A stretch of DNA of 64,000 nucleotides from Amorphochlora amoebiformis (taxonomy: Eukaryota; Cercozoa; Chlorarachniophyceae), in contig BAAHQB010000299.1 of NCBI GenBank assembly GCA_054601695.1, positions 62,001-126,000 on the forward strand, written 5' to 3'. Of this stretch, positions 15,925 to 30,062 are shown one piece after another (positions within the stretch are counted from its first letter, which is position 1; the number at the start of each line of letters is the position of its first letter). Below the pieces are notes generated by a model, which worked only from the letters and a program-made list of their open reading frames with translations, made no database searches and had not been told where the DNA came from. Made by a program: the position numbers and the translations under genes.

Positions 15925-17376
15925 TCATATATATATTTATATATTTATATTATATGTGTACATATTCTCTCTAAAGACTGCAACTGTATTCTCTCTCTCT
16001 CTCATACACACACGCACATACACATAATATACTCCCCCTGTCTCCCACCCTGTATCTCTCAGTGTTCTCTCTACAACATACATATTGCCTTTTAGTCTGT
16101 CTCTATCTTAACCTGTCTCCTGCTCTTTTTCACTCTCTCTCAAGACGTATTATTGTTTCTCTTAGTAATGCTTCTTTATAATCATCAATCTCTATAGTTG
16201 GGTGCATTTATGAGTAATCATGTATCTATCTATATATATATGTGTGTATGTGTTCTATTATTATTATTAAAAAAAAAGTAGAAAAATACTTTACATATAA
16301 GTATATATACATGATATTCACATAGATATTTATAAATATTTATACGTGTACATTTTTCCATATGTATATATATATATATATATATAATATATATATTGTA
16401 TTATAATGTTACATAGATGCTCGTATGTATGCATGAATATACTTATAAATATGTATTCATACATATATGACCCACTTCTCTTGTCTTTTTCTCTTTGTTC
16501 TCTTTCTCTCTGCTCTATATCTCCCTGCTCCCCTATCCCTCTTCTCAATCTCTCTCTCCCTCTAGCATATTTCCTCTCACCTTCCTTTACCCGGATGCCT
16601 AGCCGAAATTTCTGTTGATGTGGTAAAACGTGATGTATATATCCATCAGATATTGCGAGGGATTTTAGAGAACATTCCAGAAATGTAAGTCGGGTTGTAT
16701 AGTGCGTGCGTATGTTCTACATGTGTAATATTGTCGCGATTAATATATATGTAAAGGCTAGATAGGACACATATTATATACATTGGCATATGTATGTATA
16801 TATATATATATATGTATCTATATTTATATTATACGTACACATATAATATATCTATATGTATGTGTGTGTGTAATCATTCAACATACATGCTAGATACATG
16901 TATGCATATTTGAATAAACATTTATATATATTATTTCTGTACACATGTAATTTATATATATATATATATATATATATCATAGTATATATGTAAATGTAAA
17001 GATAAAAATATACATAATATATATATACATATATATATATATATATTATTATAGATATAAATATATATACATATATAAATATATAGTATATTTATGCATA
17101 ATTTTGTACACATATATATATATATATATATATACATATCCTGGATGTACTATGTATGCCATGATCAGGAAAAAAAAGAGATGGAAGATGAATGACCCGC
17201 CCAAGAAGCCTAGACGAGTGTACACACTCTACACAATCGGATATAAGTATGATTCGCTTTTTTGGGACTTGAAATTGGGTCTAACTTGGCTAAATATGTT
17301 CAGGAATATCATTCTCAGTGATGACGACGTTCTGAATATAAAGGAGAACAGCAAGCTAGAGTTTGTGTACGTGTAG
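2248..17376 (+). CDS. FucTA: Core alpha-1,3-fucosyltransferase, plant FucTA/FUT11 type (GT10)
   Basis: Golgi type II enzyme expected to move fucose from GDP-fucose to the core GlcNAc of N-glycans. Exons seen: 2248-?2812 (membrane anchor [15 protein letters not shown]), ?3542-3895, 4884-4901, 6051-6148, 6346-6387, 7439-7474, 7869-7943, 8397-8467, 9115-9177, 9551-9614, 10258-10317, 11050-11178, 11763-11837, 13272-13344, 13692-13776, 14485-14539, 15606-15710, 16603-16684, 17169-17376. Family landmarks appear in order: [99 protein letters not shown], and the plant-type tail ending KLEFVYV plus stop. Introns are mostly TA repeat. Unresolved: first exon, joins before 6051, and the 15710/16603 phase break. 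Two donors look like GC. Confidence 0.88.
4313..4366. repeat. 27-bp tandem duplication in fucosyltransferase intron
   Basis: Two exact adjacent copies of a 27-bp unit beginning ATGGTATGCATATTCACACG, at 4313-4339 and 4340-4366, inside otherwise microsatellite intron. Confidence 0.9.
12612..12689. repeat. (TA)n run in fucosyltransferase intron
   Basis: About 78 bases of uninterrupted TA in the intron between the exons at 11763-11837 and 13272-13344. One of several perfect TA runs in this gene. Confidence 0.9.
12737..12823. repeat. About 43-bp tandem duplication in the same intron
   Basis: Two adjacent copies of a unit ending ACATACCTGTGGGTTTG, both inside the TA-rich intron. No exon is present here. 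Confidence 0.9.
14636..14905 (+). repeat. CT-rich low-complexity tract in fucosyltransferase intron
   Basis: Long pyrimidine tract of TCTC with CCTC and TTTC interruptions on the coding strand, in the intron after the exon at 14485-14539. A Leu/Ser reading frame spans it but has no other support as protein. Confidence 0.85.
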
Positions 17377-18924
<1,548 letters not shown>

Positions 18925-19569
18925 TCAGGAGTGTGTGTTTTCCCAGTGGTGCAGGGTTAGGGTAGAGATAGCAGAGCAGAGCGTGCATGGGATGGGGCGA
19001 ATGTTTACCCAGACAACTGGAGTTGGAAGCCACAAGCTTCGCGCTTCTACCAACTGGTCTGATTTCATTTCCAGAGGCATATGGGGGTGGAGAAGAGACA
19101 CAATGTGAGCGGCAAAATGCTCACGTAGTGTCCTAGGCACCAGACGAGGAATCCTGGAGAGATAATCATCAGCTGCTATATTACCCTCACTAAATTGAAT
19201 TTGGTGCATCAGATTCCTTTGCACAACCTACCGCATGGCTCCAACTGAGGTTCCCTCGCCCGCCATTAGAGCTTGCCCCTCGCGAATGACCTAAATCGAG
19301 TTTAAATCATTTCATGCGCACAACCCACAAGGACGGGGATATAATCTACCCGCTCGCCGTGTATCCAAGCACTCTGCCGAAGCTGACGGAAACGATTGGC
19401 ATCTCGAAGCCGAGCCACAGCCATCCGGAGTTCTTGGATGATTTTCTCCTTCGGAAGATCCTGCCAATGTCAGAATTTCAGTTTCGCTTCAATTCAAAAA
19501 AATAAATACAAACGATAGCCATAGGCAAAAGAGCAATAATAATAATATATTTCCAAATAGTAATCAAAA

Positions 19570-19603
<34 letters not shown>

Positions 19604-19725
19604 TTCTATATATATATATATATATATATTTTATACATGTTTATATCTATAAATATGTATATTTGTATACATATGCACATTTTATAGGTACATATACACA
19701 TATATACATATTTTTCAAATCTGTA

Positions 19726-19762
<37 letters not shown>

Positions 19763-19856
19763 TATAGATAACATATGAACATGTAGGCCTGTATAATATA
19801 TCTTCATATTTTAGCATATAGCATATGTATATGTGCATGTATACAGGTTATATTAT

Positions 19857-19887
<31 letters not shown>

Positions 19888-19936
19888 ATATAAATATATA
19901 CATAGATATATATATATATAATATAAATATATACAT

Positions 19937-20002
<66 letters not shown>

Positions 20003-20010
20003 ATTAGAAT

Positions 20011-20048
<38 letters not shown>

Positions 20049-20181
20049 CATACATGTTTTCCATGTACAAAGCTATGCTAATATACACACGATAGATAAA
20101 ATATTATGTAAATATTGTATATCATATTGTGTTTACAGTCAGATACTATATATGTGTAAACATGCATGTATACATGTATGT

Positions 20182-20225
<44 letters not shown>

Positions 20226-20473
20226 GCATATACATCTGTGTGTAGTATACATATGCATAAATATACATGCATATACACATACACTTTACGTATTAACATA
20301 AAAAGAAAATATATAAATGTATTTGTACACAAATGTAAATATTCAGGATGTCAGCAGTCAATCATACCTTAATACTATCCAAGCCTCTATCTATTGCGTC
20401 CTTCATGGCCTGCTTGGCTTGGCCGTTAAGACCCTCTAGGAATTTCTTTGCTACCCTCCTAATAGTTGAGGAG

Positions 20474-20515
<42 letters not shown>

Positions 20516-20523
20516 ACATACGT

Positions 20524-20555
<32 letters not shown>

Positions 20556-20598
20556 GATATCTACGTGTACATCACATGTTTGTACACAAACACACACA

Positions 20599-20635
<37 letters not shown>

Positions 20636-20814
20636 TAAGGTTTACAAATGTATGTATATCAAGAAATGCATATATGTATGCATTACATACATACATAATA
20701 TATATATATATATATATCATATATATATATATATATATATCATATATATATATATATATATCACATATATATATATATAATATATATGTGTATGTATATA
20801 ATTAGTATAATGTA

Positions 20815-20852
<38 letters not shown>

Positions 20853-22057
20853 GAGTCAGAAGGAGAAGGGAGAGGGAGAGAGAGATAGGGAAATAATATA
20901 TATATATATATTATAATATATAATATATGTATATAATATACACATACATATATGACATGCGTACATTTATAAAACTATATCTTAACAATATATATATATA
21001 TATAAATATATATACATATATATATATATATGTATGGTTATGTGTGTGTGTGTACCAACATGTGATATCATATTGTGTGTGAGTACATGTATATTAGCAC
21101 TATCTTCCTCTCCTTCTCTCCCTTTCTCTCTTCTACCTCCCTGTCTCCCTTCCTCGCTCCCTCTGCTAAGTGAATATATATGTTCTACAAACGCCCCTCT
21201 TTAACCCATACCCACACTTAAGCCTCCAAACCAAACCCAAACCCTGTAAAATCACCGCAGCTCCTCCATTAATTCTTCCTTCGATTTCTTCTCTTGTCCC
21301 GCAGAGTCTATTAGCAATGAAGTTGCAGACTCGCCTGGACCAAATCCTGGGGGGGGCTTTGCGGGAGGCCCAGCTGAGCGTATCTGTTCGAACATTCGTT
21401 ATCCCGGGGGTAGCTTGTGTCATTTTCACTCACCGAGCTATTCCAAGCCCCTGGATACATGAAGGACTCGGGTACGTGCATGTACAAAGATTCAGTAGGA
21501 GGACGTAGTAGACGTACGGACGGTGCAGCTGCGCGGGTATTTGGACGCGTTGGAGACGGAGCGGGGGCGAACCCCAGCCCCGACCCTTCCTGAATCATCT
21601 TCTTCAACCCTCTGGCCATCGCCCTAAGCCCTTCCTGAGTGCGGAAAAAATGTATTATAGAATGTGAAGGATTCAGTAGGGATAGGAATACCTCAAAGCT
21701 CTCGTTATCCGGGTCGCTGGGGTCGCTCTTTCTTTGAGCCGCCGTGGATTGTTCAGATGCCAAACGGGGTGGCACATCCACAGCTGTCGCAGAAGCTGTA
21801 ACATTTGCAGTAGATTGTGAACCCCGAATCCCTGATTGTTCGTCTAGTTGGCGCTGAAACTTTTGTCTCCACCAGGAACGCCAAGGAGATGACGGAGAAG
21901 GTACAAATTGTGGGTGGTCTGTTCGGGGGAGTGCGAGACTCGGAACCAGAAGCAGTGCCAGTGGTAATGCCCTGTGATCACAATTAGTTACTTCGCACGT
22001 CTCATGAAGAATGGGATACCTTCGCCACTGCTGCGGTGCTTGTCCAGTCAAAAGCAT
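18925..22057 (-). CDS. Unrecognised protein with a signal peptide, 390 aa
   Basis: Eight exons on the minus strand: 22057-22020, 21971-21692, 21634-21434, 21383-21256, 20458-20368, 19460-19350, 19290-19232, 19189-18925. All have GT-AG borders and phases that close to 391 codons. Several introns are short (42, 48, 50, 57, 59 nt). The start ATG at 22057 opens a textbook signal peptide: a basic n-region ending WRR, made across intron 1, then [15 protein letters not shown]. Next come a Ser/Pro/Ala-rich low-complexity stretch, a Pro/Gly-rich linker ([12 protein letters not shown]) and a charged, probably helical C-terminal half ([58 protein letters not shown]). Secretion or import into a complex plastid is possible. 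I recognise no family. The last exon may instead stop at a donor at 19008; the read-through end is used here. Confidence 0.72.
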
Positions 22058-22312
22058 CGGAGCTCGGCTGCGTTTGTTTTCAATGTCACAGTTAGTCCCC
22101 TCGGCTTTACACGAAGTTGTGTTTCGCTCAACACCTTTAAAAAAGCGTTTCAAGGTTGATCTCTTGCCTGGTGCTGACAATACGGAAAACTAGATCCACC
22201 AGCGCGCTCCGATTTTATTTGAGTGGCGAGCCCTTGCGGCCTGCTATTGACTATGTCCCTGTCAGCCGCACAGGTATTCTCCGATTTTCGACATCTCCAC
22301 TGAACACACCGC
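22058..22312. promoter_or_regulatory. Upstream region shared by the signal-peptide gene and the tRNA/kinesin side
   Basis: Unique sequence between the minus-strand start at 22057 and the tRNA. It must carry the promoter of the minus-strand gene. No motif was identified; function is inferred from position. Confidence 0.4.
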
Positions 22313-22384
22313 GTCCTTATGGCCCAATGGACAAGGCGCCTGCCTACGGAGCAGGAGATTCCGGGTTCGAATCCCGGTAAGGAT
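22313..22384 (+). tRNA. trnR-ACG: tRNA-Arg (anticodon ACG)
   Basis: 72 nt that fold into a full cloverleaf. The acceptor GTCCTTA pairs with TAAGGAT (the first pair is G-T). The D stem is GCCC/AGGC with loop AATGGACA. The anticodon stem CCTGC/GCAGG holds loop CTACGGA, giving anticodon ACG (decodes CGN after inosine editing). The variable loop is AGATT and the T arm CCGGG-TTCGAAT-CCCGG. Box B (GGTTCGAATCC) is perfect. There is no intron and CCA is not encoded, as usual for nuclear tRNAs. It ends 92 bp before the kinesin start codon on the same strand. Confidence 0.95.
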
Positions 22385-22391
22385 TTTTTTT
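22384..22391 (+). terminator. RNA polymerase III terminator (T8)
   Basis: A run of eight T directly at the 3' end of the tRNA, the standard Pol III stop signal. Confidence 0.9.
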
Positions 22392-22476
22392 GTACCCCTG
22401 AGTGTCACCCGAATTTCTTTTAATATTCTTTTTAGTTTTTCGCTAGTCAATTCAACGGCTACGCGCCCGGGCACCC

Positions 22477-23787
22477 ATGATTGACCCCAACGAGGAAAGC
22501 ATATCTGTGTCCATCCGAGTTCGGCCGCTCAATGAAAGGGAGCTAAAGCAAAACCAATATGTGTCATGGGAGACGGATAGAGCCAAAAACTCTCTCGTCC
22601 AGCTTGACGACGACCTCAACAAAATGAAGGGTGGATGCTTTTCGTATGACCGTGTCTTTGCTGCGGAAGCTTCGACAGAAGAAGTTTATACTTCTATCGC
22701 CCAGCCTGTGATCCAGTCTGCATTGGAGGGGGTGAACGGGACTATATTCGCGTACGGGCAGACCTCCTCTGGGAAGACTTACTCAATGTCAGGAATCATT
22801 AGGCAGGCGGTCGCCGAGATATTCGCTCGGGTAAGCGCTGGTTTTATGTCGTATGTGGTGTGATACTGATACTCTAATATGATGAAAGATTACGGAGACT
22901 CCAGACCGTAAATATACTGTCAAGATGTCGCACATGGAAATATACAATGAGGTCATCATCGACCTTATGAATCCGCACTCGGGATCGTTGAAGGTAATTA
23001 CAATCAGAATACCGGGATCCTTAGTACCGCTTTTTGAAAACTTCCCTCTCGCTCTCTCTCTCTCTATCTATCTATCTCTCTCTCTCTCTCTCTAACCATC
23101 TGAACATGATGCTTCAGGTGCACGAAGATCTTACAAAGGGGATCTACGTTGGGAATCTTACTGAGGTTGAGGTTGACGAAGCTAAAGTCTTCCAAATCCT
23201 GCGAGAAACGGAGAAGAACCGAACCGTCGGCAAGACCGCAATGAATAAAGAAAGCTCTCGCTCCCACTCAATACTCCGAATAGTAAGTCCGTCATCCAGC
23301 TGTGTATTCGCACTTACCTCTATACCCTAGGTGATTAGCTCGGAGCATCATCAGTTTTCAGAGGGGAAGGCTGGTTTGCAAGCTTCCCTCAATATGGTAG
23401 ACCTTGCAGGTTCGGAACGTTGTTCTCAGACAAAGAGCCAAGGTCTTCGCCTCAAGGTGACTCCGTGCGAATACACAAATATATCTTAAAATTTTAAGAC
23501 CTTTACATGTGGATATTGAAATTTATAATTATTTATTCATATGTGTATACCAAATACATAACTAAATATCCATATATTTCATCTATATATATATATATAT
23601 AATATATCTGAATATATACATATGTATCGTTGTTTGTATACACAAAATACTAGATACATTTACATTACATATATATATATATATATACATACATATTCAC
23701 ACACAATAGATAACATATAGATACATTTACATTATATACACATATATACATATATACATATTACATTCACACACAATATATAACATG

Positions 23788-23832
<45 letters not shown>

Positions 23833-25247
23833 TCACACACAATATATAACTGTCAATATATATATATATATATAATATGAACATACGTTTACATACACAT
23901 ATATATTTCTAAATATATATAAATATATATATATATATAGATTGTATATTTATCGTCTAATATCTTCGATACTATGTCAATAATCAGGAAGGGGGTCATA
24001 TCAACAAGAGTTTGCTAACCCTGGGGATTGTTATCCGTAAGCTCGCGGAGGGCACCAGCAATCATATCCCTTATCGCGAGAGCAAGCTGACCCGCATTCT
24101 TCAGACGGCCCTCGGAGGTATCCCAATACCGAAGTCCCACAACTGCTGACTTTCCTAGTATACATCTGTCTTTACCAACATCTATTTTTATCCAAGACGT
24201 TAATTCCCATAGGCAACTCTCGGACGGCTATATTATGCTGCGTGACACCAGCATCGATGCATACCGATGAGACCATCAGCACGCTCAAATTTGCCAGCCG
24301 CGCGAAGAATATTAAAAATCGAATTGAAGTGAATGAAGTGGTCGATGATCAAACTCTTATTCGACGGCTGAAGCAGGAGAACGCCTTGCTCAAGAGAAAG
24401 CTTTCCTGTGTTCGAATTGTGGAAGTTCGAGGTCACACTATCACATAAATTTCCTCGCGAGAGATTATGCGAATGTTAACCCTGCAGGACGGAGAAGGAA
24501 GAAGGCGCGTCACAGGCACTCGGAATCGCCCAGATTGGACATCGATGTAGGGGCCGCACTTCAACCTATATCTCCTAATATACCCAAGGTTTTCACCCAA
24601 TAAATCTATCCTTATCATACGCCTCAGACATCGACGTTATACCAACCTTAGGCCCCTCGACACTCGATTGACAAAGCATCTCGAAGGTCGATTGAAAGTA
24701 AACAAGGAAGCCCAAGCAATTTCAGTGAAATTTTCAACGACTTAATGGAAGACACGGCAGAATACCCAGCTACAGAGGAGCGGCTACAGGAAAGTCTGAC
24801 GGTCATGGAGGAGAGAAAAGCTCCGACTGTAGATGATAAACTTGTGGAGAGCGAATGCATCACGTCTAGCTCTAATGAGAAGCCTTTGACGGAGAATGCT
24901 ACAGCAACCATCATGGCCCGCGGAAGTCCAAGCAACAGCGAGTTAGAAGCGACTGCTAAGGTCGAAGAGCTCAAAGAAACCATGGACGATCAGCAAACTG
25001 AGCACGACATGCAAGTTCTCGACCTCAAGCAAACTGTCGAGTCCCTCGAGCAGGATCTCAAAGCCCAGGAGACCGTTGTTCGTGATTATGAGACTGAGAT
25101 AGAAAAGCAAAAGGAACTGGTTTTCAAGGCCGACAGCACAAACCACGAGCTTAGGTTTGTTCAAAATAAGAAGTGTATGGACAAAATCCATATATAGATA
25201 TACACAAAAATATACGTACAAATATTATATACACATTTATAAACACC

Positions 25248-25287
<40 letters not shown>

Positions 25288-25310
25288 CATATATTAGATA
25301 TACATATATA

Positions 25311-25353
<43 letters not shown>

Positions 25354-25569
25354 GTATACGTAAATAATACATAAACATATACACGTAGATACACTACATT
25401 GTGTGCACATATGTATAAATATATATGTATATATATATATATATATATGCAAATAATTCAACATGCGTAGCATATTATGTACACAAATACTATATATATT
25501 TATATATATATATATATATATAATATATATTATATATATGTACATACATACATATATATATATACATAC

Positions 25570-25603
<34 letters not shown>

Positions 25604-27908
25604 TATATATACATATAGATATATAATGTGTTTGTTCATGTAAATATATCATAAACTTATATACAATATGCGACCTTGTAAATACACAATCCCAGGGAGG
25701 ATATCAAGAGGAGAGAAGCTGGTGAGAATGCGCTGCGTCTAGAGAATGAATCCATCAGGTTCGTAATTTCTGTGTGTATATGAACGCGGTCAGCACACAT
25801 GCTCTAATTCTCAGGAAAATTTAGTTACAAGCTCTGTGGGTTGAAGCCCGCATGTACATCACTCAAACACCATCTTCTTAGGTCAAATATCGAGGAAAGG
25901 GAGGTGGTTGAGAAGTCACTCAGAAAGACCATTTCAGACTTGAAGGCCGAGATCACATCCTCACGAGATGGATCGTCCGCTCTGGTCGAAAATCTCAGGT
26001 TCCGATTGCAAAAACAAAACCAGTTGCACTCCGAGTCTGAACTACGATTCAGAACCCAAAACTTCAACTTCTTGATAAAATCCATTTCACTTTTCCCCTC
26101 TCAGGAGTGATATCGAAAAAGGCAAAGCCTACGAAGTATTTCTACAAAACAAAATTGTCTCCTTAGAGGATGAACTCAACTCCACCCGAGATGTATCATC
26201 CAAGCTCAAGGTACAGTTGCAGAAACAAGGAGAGATTCAGGCAAAGTCCGATACTACAATCCAAAAGCTCAGGTATCTCACGGCCTAAACTATTTACGCA
26301 CGGCAAACCAGTGTTCATACTTACGTGACCCTTATACATACATACATGCGTATATCCTAATCTACAAGTTAAAGACGGGCAGTATACACATAAATCCCGA
26401 TAGCATGTTTACACGCAGTATACGTGCTCTCACTTTTTGTAATCCGAATGTGGCCAGTCCACACGAGTCGTAAAGCCATGGTTACACGAATATGTGTAGA
26501 AATTAAAGTTCATAATAAGATAGATACATGCGTGTGTATACAATATTGTGTGATGTAGTATCGCATTAAATATATAAAATGTAATATAGTATCTAAATAG
26601 TATACAAACATATATATATATATATAGTCGTATTATATGTATGTATATACAGAAGGCATGAATATGCACATATGACTATCCTTGTGAATTGTAAGCTAAA
26701 CTCCATGATGCTCTTTTCCCCCTCAGGAGTGATATTGAGAAGACCAAAGCAAACGAGGCTTCACTTCTCAAGAATGTTATCTCTCTGGAGACTGATCTCA
26801 ACTCCACCCGTAACGAATCATCTAAACTCAAGCTACAGTTACAGAAGCAAGGGGAGGTTGAAATCAAACCGGATCTTGCAATTCGAAAGCTCAGGTAGAA
26901 ATGTCAGCCAACGGCTATCTTCACAATCACACATGCTGGGACGGGTGGTAATCACTCGTGTACATATTTACACCATTAGGGATTCTCACGGGGCGTACAT
27001 CTTATATACCTACAATGTATGTTAGCTTAAAAAATCATCTTAGGTCGAATATCGAGGAGAGAGAGGTGGTTGAGAAGGCACTGAAAGATAGAATTGCTTC
27101 CTTGGAGGATGAAATCAAGTGCTCACAAGATGAATCGTCCGCTATTGTCGAGACACTCAGGCTACGTCTACAGAAACAGGAAGATTTGTACTCTAAATCT
27201 GAGATCACTATCCAGGAGATCAGGTGGACGTCTCACAAGTTGATGGATCCTGTTTCTAACTCTTCTTTGCAGGAGTGATATGGAGAAGGGTAAAGCAAAT
27301 GAAGTGTCACTTCGCAAGAACATTGTCTCTCTGCAGGATGAGCTCCACTCCACCCGCGATGTATCATCCGATTTCAAGCTACAATTACAGAAGCAAACGG
27401 ATTTTCAGGTTAAGTCTGATACTACAATCCAAGAGTTGAGGTAAAATGTAAGCCACTGTTCTTTTCTCTCCAATGTTGCCCAACTGCATTTTTACCCTAC
27501 CAGTAGATGTATCATAACACCCTAGTTTCACTGGTAGTATACATCCCCACATATCATAAACAACCATATATGCGTTTGTACATACATTTCCACGGCTCGA
27601 GTACACCCGTGAACACGCGAACATATTTATTTATATGACAGAAAACTGATCTCATAGCTCAGTCCATATACACTATGTTTGTAGGCGGCTAGTAAACATA
27701 GTTGCAATTGTTCATCCCTCCGTCTTTACCTGTCTACCATGCTATCCATATTTCTTCTTGCCCCTCTCTGCCTCCTTCATAACTCTTTATATATGTGTAT
27801 ATATATATATACATATATATATATATTTAATGTATCTATATATATATATATATATATAATATATATATTATATATATATATATATATAAATGTATATAGA
27901 TATAATAA

Positions 27909-27941
<33 letters not shown>

Positions 27942-28547
27942 ATATATATATATATATATATAATATATATATATATATGTAATATATATATATATATATA
28001 TATATGTAATATGTATATATATATATATATGTATGTATGTATATTTGTGTGCATATATGTGTGTTTGTGTGTATGTATTGTCATGCATATACTCTTTTCT
28101 TTAGGAGTAACCTTGGGAAGGCTCAGGCTACTGAAGGATCCTTACGAGAGAAGATTGCCTCCTTGGAGTCCGAGCTTGCTTCTCAACGCAGTTCATCGGA
28201 GCTTCTAGATGAGTTAAAACTACGTGTACAGAAGCAGGAGGAACTTAGATCCAACTCTGATGCAACAATCCAGACCCTCAGGTACCAACTTCACATTCAA
28301 TGCCTCTAATATATTAAATATTATTTTATATAGATATTTATATATATACATGTACACATGTATATTATATCTTTTTGTAATATAATACGTATTGTGTATA
28401 TGTATATTCTGTACATATAGCACATATATTTAACAAATAAAATATTTACATTATATCATATTATTATTATTATTATTAATTTATTGTTATCATCTATTAC
28501 TATACAAATATATTTAAATTATATCGATTTGATATGTATACAAATAG

Positions 28548-28633
<86 letters not shown>

Positions 28634-29002
28634 ATTGAATTATGTTGTATAATATATTAACATTGTGTGTGATGAATTCATGTATGTAAACACATTCTAT
28701 ACACGCTTTTGTCCAGGAGCGATATTGAGACGAGACAGGCTATAGAAGGCTCTCTACAAGAGAAGATTGCCTCCTTGGAGTCCGAGCTTGCTTCTCAAAG
28801 CGGTTCATCTGAGCTTCTAGATGAGTTCAAACTACGTATCCAGAAGCAAGAGGAACTTCGATCCAGCTCAGATGCAACCATTGAGAGCCTCAGGTACCAG
28901 CATTCCATATTCCATACCTCAAATGCATATACATATTTATACTTATATTTATACATATATATATATATATACTTGCAATATCCTTATATATATATATTTA
29001 TT

Positions 29003-29049
<47 letters not shown>

Positions 29050-29409
29050 ATGTGCGTATATTTCAACTACATGCCTAGAGATGTATATGTATATATATAG
29101 ACATCAACATAAATAGATATATTATATGTATATATGATGTTTAATATTTAAATATATAGATATTTTATAATGTTATTCAGGAGCGATATTGAGGCAAGGC
29201 AAGCCGCAGAAGAATCTCTACGTGAAAGGATCGGTTTCTTGGAGTCCGAACTCGCTTCTCATTCATCGGAGCTTCTAGATGAGTATGAGTTACGCCTCCG
29301 AAAGCAAGAGGAACTTGTATCCACCTCAGATGCGGCCATCCAGAGCCTCCGGTACCAGTGCTACATTCTATGCCTCCAATACATATGTATATTTATATAT
29401 ATGTGTATT

Positions 29410-29451
<42 letters not shown>

Positions 29452-30027
29452 CATATATTTGTACATTCACATGCATGCACACAATGTGAACACATATAAA
29501 ATATAGAATAGTATTATACTACATTATATATACACGTGTTGGTATGAATACATGTCTTGAATATGTATTTGTCCACAGAAGCGATCTTGAGAAGAGGCAG
29601 GCTACAGAAGGATCCTTACGAGAAAGAATCGCATTGTTGGAGTCCGAACTCGCATCTCAGAGCGGTTCATCGGAGCTTCTAGATGAGTTTAAGCTACGTC
29701 TTGAGAAGCAAGAGAAACTCTCAGATGAGACCGTCCAGAGTCTAAGGTTCATATACTCCAATATCCAGCCTCAAGAAAATCTCAACCTGTAAATCCCACA
29801 TGTCAGGTCCGATGTCGAAAAGAGAGAGTCGCTAGAGAATGTGCTGCGAGAGAAGATTACATCTTTAAAATCCGAACTAGTAGTCGCTCGGGAAGGGTCA
29901 CCGAGCGTAGTGAACGATCTCAAGCTTCGACTTCAAGAACAGACAGTGGAGCGCAGCACCTTAGATAGCACCATACAGGGGCTCAGGTATGCATATAAAT
30001 ATGTACGTAATATTTATATATGTATAC

Positions 30028-30062
<35 letters not shown>

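Noticed and set aside
18925-19224. Frame reading [18 protein letters not shown], resembling the RNase H end of a Ty3-type retroelement
   Set aside because: The first part is a 42-nt intron (19231-19190) read through. The rest joins in phase to upstream exons of a cellular gene.
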